Assembly (NCBI GenBank): GCA_009777135.1
Contig: WRMM01000074.1
Span: forward strand, 1-8,173
DNA length: 8,173 bases
Direction: 5' to 3'
Source: Candidatus Fibrimonadales bacterium
Lineage (GTDB): Bacteria > Fibrobacterota > Fibrobacteria > Fibrobacterales > Fibrobacteraceae
Both the position numbers and the translations under genes were made by a program. Below are positions 5,449 to 8,173 of this stretch, one piece after another. The notes below the pieces were generated by a model, which worked only from the letters and a program-made list of their open reading frames with translations, was not told where the DNA came from and did no database searches. Numbering within the stretch: the first letter of the stretch is position 1; each line of letters starts with the position of its first letter.

Positions 5449-7019
5449 CAAAGCAATGATGGCAGCTCCTCTGCATGATGCGGTTTTTTCCTTGCGTCTA
5501 TAATAACTTGATTATTGCTAAATGAAATATCGGTTGCAGGGTTTGAACGCGTGAATGTTACCCAAAGCAGATTGTTGAGATTTTTCTTTGTGAATTCTGC
5601 ATCATCGCACAAAACAACAAGAGGAAATTTTTCCGTTTCTCCAAGCTCTTTTGCATTTTGCGCAACAAAAATTCCCTTCACAGGCGAAGCAGAGCCTAAT
5701 TCCCTGCATGGCTTGCCTGCTGCCGCAAATACCGCCTTTGAACCTCGGTTCAAGCTTGTGCCCGTGTAATCAAGAGTGTCTATGCTTGTGCTTTTGTGGA
5801 TTTGAATATCTCTTTCCAAATTTATTCTGCATAAAATATGCTCAAAAAACTCCGCTATATTATTTACCGATAAATTCGGGTTATCTTCTTTTGCCGCTAT
5901 AAACAAATATTTTGCAAGCGATAACTGCCCAAAGCCCAAAATCGCATTGCTTTGAGTTAGCAATTCAAGAGGCTCCCTTTTTTCGTAAGGCAAATAACGC
6001 TCGCTCCCCAAAGCCAAAAGCAAAGGATGAACGCCAGCCGCATCCACCGCATTAACCTCATGAACGCCAGGTAGCACTCGAGAAATAAAAGGCGCAGTTA
6101 TTTTGTGAATTAAATTTCCAAAAATCGTATCTTCTTGCGGAGGGCGGCCAACTACGGTAAATGGAAATACAGCGTCTTTTCTTGCAAAAACTTTGTGCAC
6201 TTTCAAATAAGGAAAAGGATGCCGCTCGGAATAATAACCCAAGTGGTCGCCAAAAGGACCTTCGGGTTTTAGATCGCTTTTCACTTCGCCCAAAATGCAA
6301 AAATCAGCATCCGTGGAAACAAGCCAGCCTTTATGCCAGGCATAGCGAAACGCTCTTTTTGAAAACATCCCGGCAAAAGCAAGTTCCGGAATTCCGTTTG
6401 GGAGCGGCATAACAGCAGCAAGCGTGTTGCCTGGCGGTCCGCCTATAAAAATGCTCACCTTTAATTTTTCGCCTCTCTCCAAAGCCTCTTGATGATGAAT
6501 TCCAATGCCTCTATGAATTTGATAATGCAGCCCGCACTCCTCATTTTGCGCATATTCATTGCCGCTGATTTGCACCCTGTACATTCCCAAATTTGAATGC
6601 AGCCAAGATTTTTTGCCAGGTTTTATGGTTAAAATTTGCGGCAAAGTCAAAAAAGCCCCGCCATCTCTGGGCCAGCATTTTATTTGCGGCAAATCGGAAA
6701 GCAAAATTTCTTGCTGCATAACGGGCTTAATCAGGGAACGCTGAGGCAAAGAATGCAAAATACGGCTTGCGTTTTTCAAATCAAAATTCAACCTGCCTTT
6801 CAGCAGCAGCTCCGCTCTTCTCTCGCTCCCAAACAAATTGCACACCGCAGGGAAGCGGCTCCCTTCAACCTTTTCAAAAAAAATAGCCGGCCCATTCTCC
6901 GCAAAAGCCTTGAGCGCCATAGCAGGCATTGCCAAATTCGGTGAAGCAGGCTCTTTTATGCGAACAAGCTCGCCATGCTTTTCAAGCATTTCACAGGCTT
7001 TGCGGATAAAGGAAGACAT
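5445..7019 (-). CDS. ubiD: UbiD-family prenylated-FMN-dependent decarboxylase
   Basis: This is a 524-residue member of the UbiD family, enzymes that use prenylated FMN and a divalent metal to remove carboxylate groups, often from aromatic quinone precursors. Visible family motifs are SNLGMYRVQ (142-150), with the conserved Asn and Arg of the cofactor/metal site; LHYQIHRGIGIHH (164-176); IGGPP (192-196); and EGPFGDHLGYYS (253-264), holding the catalytic Glu and Asp. Others are VVGRPPQEDT (289-298) and the C-terminal TRSNPATDISF...IIDARKK segment (490-512). Its overall style suggests ubiquinone or menaquinone biosynthesis, with menaquinone likelier in an anaerobe. The symbol is at family level only, and a non-quinone aromatic acid decarboxylase is possible. 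No ubiX-like prenyltransferase is in the window. The start is the ATG at 7019-7017, 38 bp from divergent ribH and without a Shine-Dalgarno sequence. The stop overlaps the convergent barrel gene stop by four bases. Confidence 0.92.
   Translation of the reverse strand: MSSFIRKACEMLEKHGELVRIKEPASPNLAMPAMALKAFAENGPAIFFEKVEGSRFPAVCNLFGSERRAELLLKGRLNFDLKNASRILHSLPQRSLIKPVMQQEILLSDLPQIKCWPRDGGAFLTLPQILTIKPGKKSWLHSNLGMYRVQISGNEYAQNEECGLHYQIHRGIGIHHQEALERGEKLKVSIFIGGPPGNTLAAVMPLPNGIPELAFAGMFSKRAFRYAWHKGWLVSTDADFCILGEVKSDLKPEGPFGDHLGYYSERHPFPYLKVHKVFARKDAVFPFTVVGRPPQEDTIFGNLIHKITAPFISRVLPGVHEVNAVDAAGVHPLLLALGSERYLPYEKREPLELLTQSNAILGFGQLSLAKYLFIAAKEDNPNLSVNNIAEFFEHILCRINLERDIQIHKSTSIDTLDYTGTSLNRGSKAVFAAAGKPCRELGSASPVKGIFVAQNAKELGETEKFPLVVLCDDAEFTKKNLNNLLWVTFTRSNPATDISFSNNQVIIDARKKPHHAEELPSLLC
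5453..5489 (+). terminator. weak candidate terminator for the valS operon, inside the ubiD 3' end
   Basis: Just past the barrel gene stop, the plus strand can form GCAG (5462-5465) / CTGC (5471-5474) with an outer GCA (5453-5455) / TGC (5479-5481), followed by GG and six T (5484-5489). The stem is short and interrupted, so this is a tentative call. It would lie within the last codons of ubiD, as any terminator for this convergent operon must. Confidence 0.25.
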
Positions 7020-7032
7020 GGGGGTAAAATAG
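7020..7032 (-). promoter_or_regulatory. candidate ubiD promoter: CTATTTT, six bases before ATG
   Basis: Read on the minus strand, CTATTTT (plus 7032-7026) is followed by ACCCCC (plus 7025-7020) and the ubiD ATG. The -10-like TATTTT ends six bases before the start codon, the same spacing as before valS and ribH, and no Shine-Dalgarno sequence is present. The site fits a leaderless transcript. It shares the 38-bp gap with the opposing ribH promoter. Confidence 0.45.
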
Positions 7033-7041
7033 TTAAAAACT

Positions 7042-7057
7042 TTTCTACATTACATCC
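7042..7057 (+). promoter_or_regulatory. candidate ribH promoter: TTTCTACATT, six bases before ATG
   Basis: TTTCTACATT (7042-7051) and the six bases ACATCC precede the ribH ATG at 7058. The ten-base word and its spacing equal those before valS. The -10 hexamer would be TACATT (7046-7051), placing the start of transcription at or beside the ATG. No Shine-Dalgarno sequence and no room for an FMN riboswitch exist in the 38-bp gap. Confidence 0.55.
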
Positions 7058-7522
7058 ATGAAAATATTGGAAGGTTCTTTAGATGGGCGTGGGCTGAAAA
7101 TTGCTATTGCGGTTTCTCGCTTTAATGAAACGGTTACAAAATCTCTTTTAGAAGGAGCGCTTGCGCAATTAAAGAGAATTGCTGTTAGCGAAAATGATAT
7201 TGACATTGCCTGGGTGCCAGGCGCTTTTGAGTTGCCTGGCGTAGCTGCTCGCTTAGCGGAAAGCGGCAAATTTGATGCGGTTGTAGTATTGGGAGCCGTT
7301 ATCCGAGGCGCGACTTCGCATTATGATTATGTTTGCAGCGGGGTAACTTCTGGCATTGCCAACTTGGCAAGCAAAGGAAAAATCCCTGTTATTTTCGGAG
7401 TGCTTACAACCGACACAGTAGAACAGGCTTTGGACAGAGCAGGCTTGAAATGCGGGAACAAAGGCGCAGACGCTGCCATTGCCGCTGTTGAAATGGCTAA
7501 TTTGTATAAAAGGATTTCTTAA
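7058..7522 (+). CDS. ribH: 6,7-dimethyl-8-ribityllumazine synthase
   Basis: RibH condenses 5-amino-6-ribitylaminouracil with 3,4-dihydroxybutanone 4-phosphate in the penultimate step of riboflavin synthesis, usually as an icosahedral or pentameric cytoplasmic assembly. The 154-residue protein is full length. Conserved motifs are SRFNE (20-24, Phe22 stacking on the pyrimidine), WVPGAFELP (52-60), GAVIRGATSHYDYV (79-92) with the catalytic His88, FGVLTTDTVEQA (113-124) and GNKGADAA (133-140). The ATG at 7058 gives the normal N-terminus (MKILEGSLDG). Other riboflavin genes are absent from the window, so ribH is detached from any rib cluster here. Its TAA (7520-7522) shares its last base with the nusB ATG, so the two are co-translated. 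Confidence 0.97.
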   Translation: MKILEGSLDGRGLKIAIAVSRFNETVTKSLLEGALAQLKRIAVSENDIDIAWVPGAFELPGVAARLAESGKFDAVVVLGAVIRGATSHYDYVCSGVTSGIANLASKGKIPVIFGVLTTDTVEQALDRAGLKCGNKGADAAIAAVEMANLYKRIS

Positions 7523-7935
7523 TGCCCACCGTATCGCGCAGACCGGCAAGAGTTTTTGCCCTCCAGCTTTTATATGCAATGGAAATAACAGGCGAAGCCC
7601 CGGGTTATTGTTTGCCGGCTATTTTAGAAGGCAATCCTGTGAGCGATGATATGCAAAGATTTGGCATGAAGCTGATTGATGGGATTTTGGAGAGAAGAGA
7701 AGAATTTCGCAATACTTTTTTAGAAATAATCCCGGACTGGTCTCCGGAACGTCTTTCTACAATAGACAAAATAATTCTGCAAATCGCCATGACAGAAATG
7801 CTTTTGGCAGACACTCCCATAAAAGTTATTCTCTCTGAAGCTGTGCAAATAGCAAACAAATTTTCAGACGAGGATTCTCCGTCTTTTGTAAATGGAGTAT
7901 TGCAAAACTTTGCTGAGCAGAAGGGTATGTTATAA
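7522..7935 (+). CDS. nusB: transcription antitermination factor NusB
   Basis: NusB binds boxA RNA with NusE (ribosomal protein S10) and assembles the antitermination complex on rRNA operons. The 137-residue length is normal. The N-terminal RRPARVFALQLLYAM (6-20) is the Arg-rich first helix of the family, and the C-terminal half carries the diagnostic DWSPERLSTIDKIIL (72-86), TPIKVILSEAVQIANKFS (98-115) and SFVNGVL (121-127). The ATG overlaps the ribH stop (TAATG), and AGGA at 7511-7514, seven bases upstream, is a good Shine-Dalgarno site. ribH-nusB pairs are common in bacteria. It is read from the ribH promoter; no internal promoter was noticed. Confidence 0.96.
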   Translation: MPTVSRRPARVFALQLLYAMEITGEAPGYCLPAILEGNPVSDDMQRFGMKLIDGILERREEFRNTFLEIIPDWSPERLSTIDKIILQIAMTEMLLADTPIKVILSEAVQIANKFSDEDSPSFVNGVLQNFAEQKGML

Positions 7936-7939
7936 AAAA

Positions 7940-8001
7940 CGCCCAAATTGCGCTAAAAATGCAAGAAAATGAAGATTGGGTGGGGCTGGCTGATTTTTTT
8001 T
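7940..8001 (+). terminator. tentative terminator region after nusB
   Basis: CGCCCAA (7940-7946) can pair with TTGGGTG (7976-7982) with one G-U pair, with an inner TTGC (7948-7951) / GCAA (7961-7964) stem in the loop. A run of eight T follows at 7994-8001. The T-run is eleven bases past the stem, farther than in a canonical intrinsic terminator, so the call is weak. Confidence 0.25.
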
Positions 8002-8034
8002 GTGAAATTTCTTAGAAAATCGCTTTTTAATTTA

Positions 8035-8041
8035 CTATATT
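8035..8041 (+). promoter_or_regulatory. candidate -10 promoter element for the last gene
   Basis: CTATATT (8035-8041), preceded by a T/A-rich stretch, matches the element before the cydC-like gene. A start site about seven bases downstream (near 8047-8048) would leave a leader of roughly 20 bases before the ATG at 8069, unlike the leaderless layout of the other genes here. That start site falls inside the palindrome at 8045-8063. Confidence 0.45.
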
Positions 8042-8044
8042 TAT

Positions 8045-8063
8045 TCTCCAAAGATTTTGGAGA
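8045..8063 (+). promoter_or_regulatory. 19-base palindrome covering the predicted start site and Shine-Dalgarno sequence
   Basis: TCTCCAAA-GAT-TTTGGAGA is a perfect eight-base inverted repeat around a three-base centre. Its right arm contains GGAG (8059-8062), the Shine-Dalgarno site six bases before the ATG at 8069. Its left arm covers the expected transcription start. It could be an operator for a dimeric repressor or an RNA hairpin that hides the ribosome site. No T-run follows, so it is not a terminator. Confidence 0.6.
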
Positions 8064-8068
8064 TTTCT

Positions 8069-8173
8069 ATGGAATGGAATAAAGCGTTTGACAGAAGATT
8101 GGATTTTATAGCCAAATATCGCAGTTTGGACAAAAGAGTGCCTTTGGAAAAAAAGAAGGCGCTTCATTACCTA
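8069..8173 (+). CDS. unrecognised protein, N-terminal 35 residues only
   Basis: The frame opens at the ATG at 8069 and runs off the window end. GGAG at 8059-8062 with a six-base spacer is a good ribosome site and supports this start. A nearby ATG at 8074 is in another frame and meets a stop after one more codon. The visible part, beginning MEWNKAFDRRLDFIAKYRS, is highly charged (many Lys and Arg, also Asp and Glu), looks helical, and has no signal peptide or membrane segment. No family can be named from so short a fragment. It has its own promoter-like element and palindrome, so it probably starts a new transcription unit. Confidence 0.7.
   Translation, partial: MEWNKAFDRRLDFIAKYRSLDKRVPLEKKKALHYL

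Noticed and set aside
7020..7057. FMN riboswitch before ribH
   Set aside because: The gap is only 38 bp and contains none of the conserved aptamer elements.

Overview
The window reads as ordinary chromosome from an AT-leaning, Gram-negative (diderm) bacterium. The evidence for a diderm is a Sec-exported outer-membrane beta-barrel protein and a UbiD-family decarboxylase. A-, T- and TATATT/TACATT-rich promoter-like sites next to start codons, and the general protein style, recall Fibrobacter and relatives in the FCB group. That placement is an impression, not a demonstration. No mobile element, CRISPR array, tRNA or rRNA was seen, and coding density is very high.

Layout, left to right. Bases 1-393 hold the C-terminal end of a histidine-phosphotransfer (Hpt) protein, probably a hybrid sensor kinase. 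Next is a compact CydC-like ABC exporter (414-1799). A short gap with a perfect palindrome leads to valyl-tRNA synthetase valS (1880-4627), whose stop overlaps the start of a beta-barrel outer-membrane protein gene (4624-5448). That gene meets a UbiD-family decarboxylase head-on (5445-7019, minus strand), with stop codons overlapping by four bases. A gap of only 38 bp separates the ubiD start from the divergent ribH-nusB pair (7058-7522, 7522-7935), which is itself coupled by an overlapping TAATG. A 133-base gap with promoter-like and palindromic sequence precedes the first 35 codons of an unrecognised gene (8069 to window end).

The most distinctive signal is in the start regions. valS, ribH and ubiD each have a CTAYATT- or CTATTTT-like -10 element ending exactly six bases before ATG, with no Shine-Dalgarno sequence. 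cydC has a similar site nine bases before ATG. A transcript from a -10 box so placed would start at or next to the A of ATG. In contrast, nusB and the last gene have clear Shine-Dalgarno sequences, and the barrel gene has a weak, closely spaced one. This suggests leaderless mRNAs for operon-leading genes.

Two conserved genes carry short in-frame tandem repeats: four 7-mers in the cydC linker and a 21-base-period repeat in a valS loop. The barrel gene has Ala-Asp-Thr repeats after its signal peptide. Functionally, ribH (riboflavin precursor) and ubiD (an enzyme of a family that uses prenylated FMN) sit back to back, which gives a plausible flavin link. The rest is a mix of translation, transcription and envelope genes.
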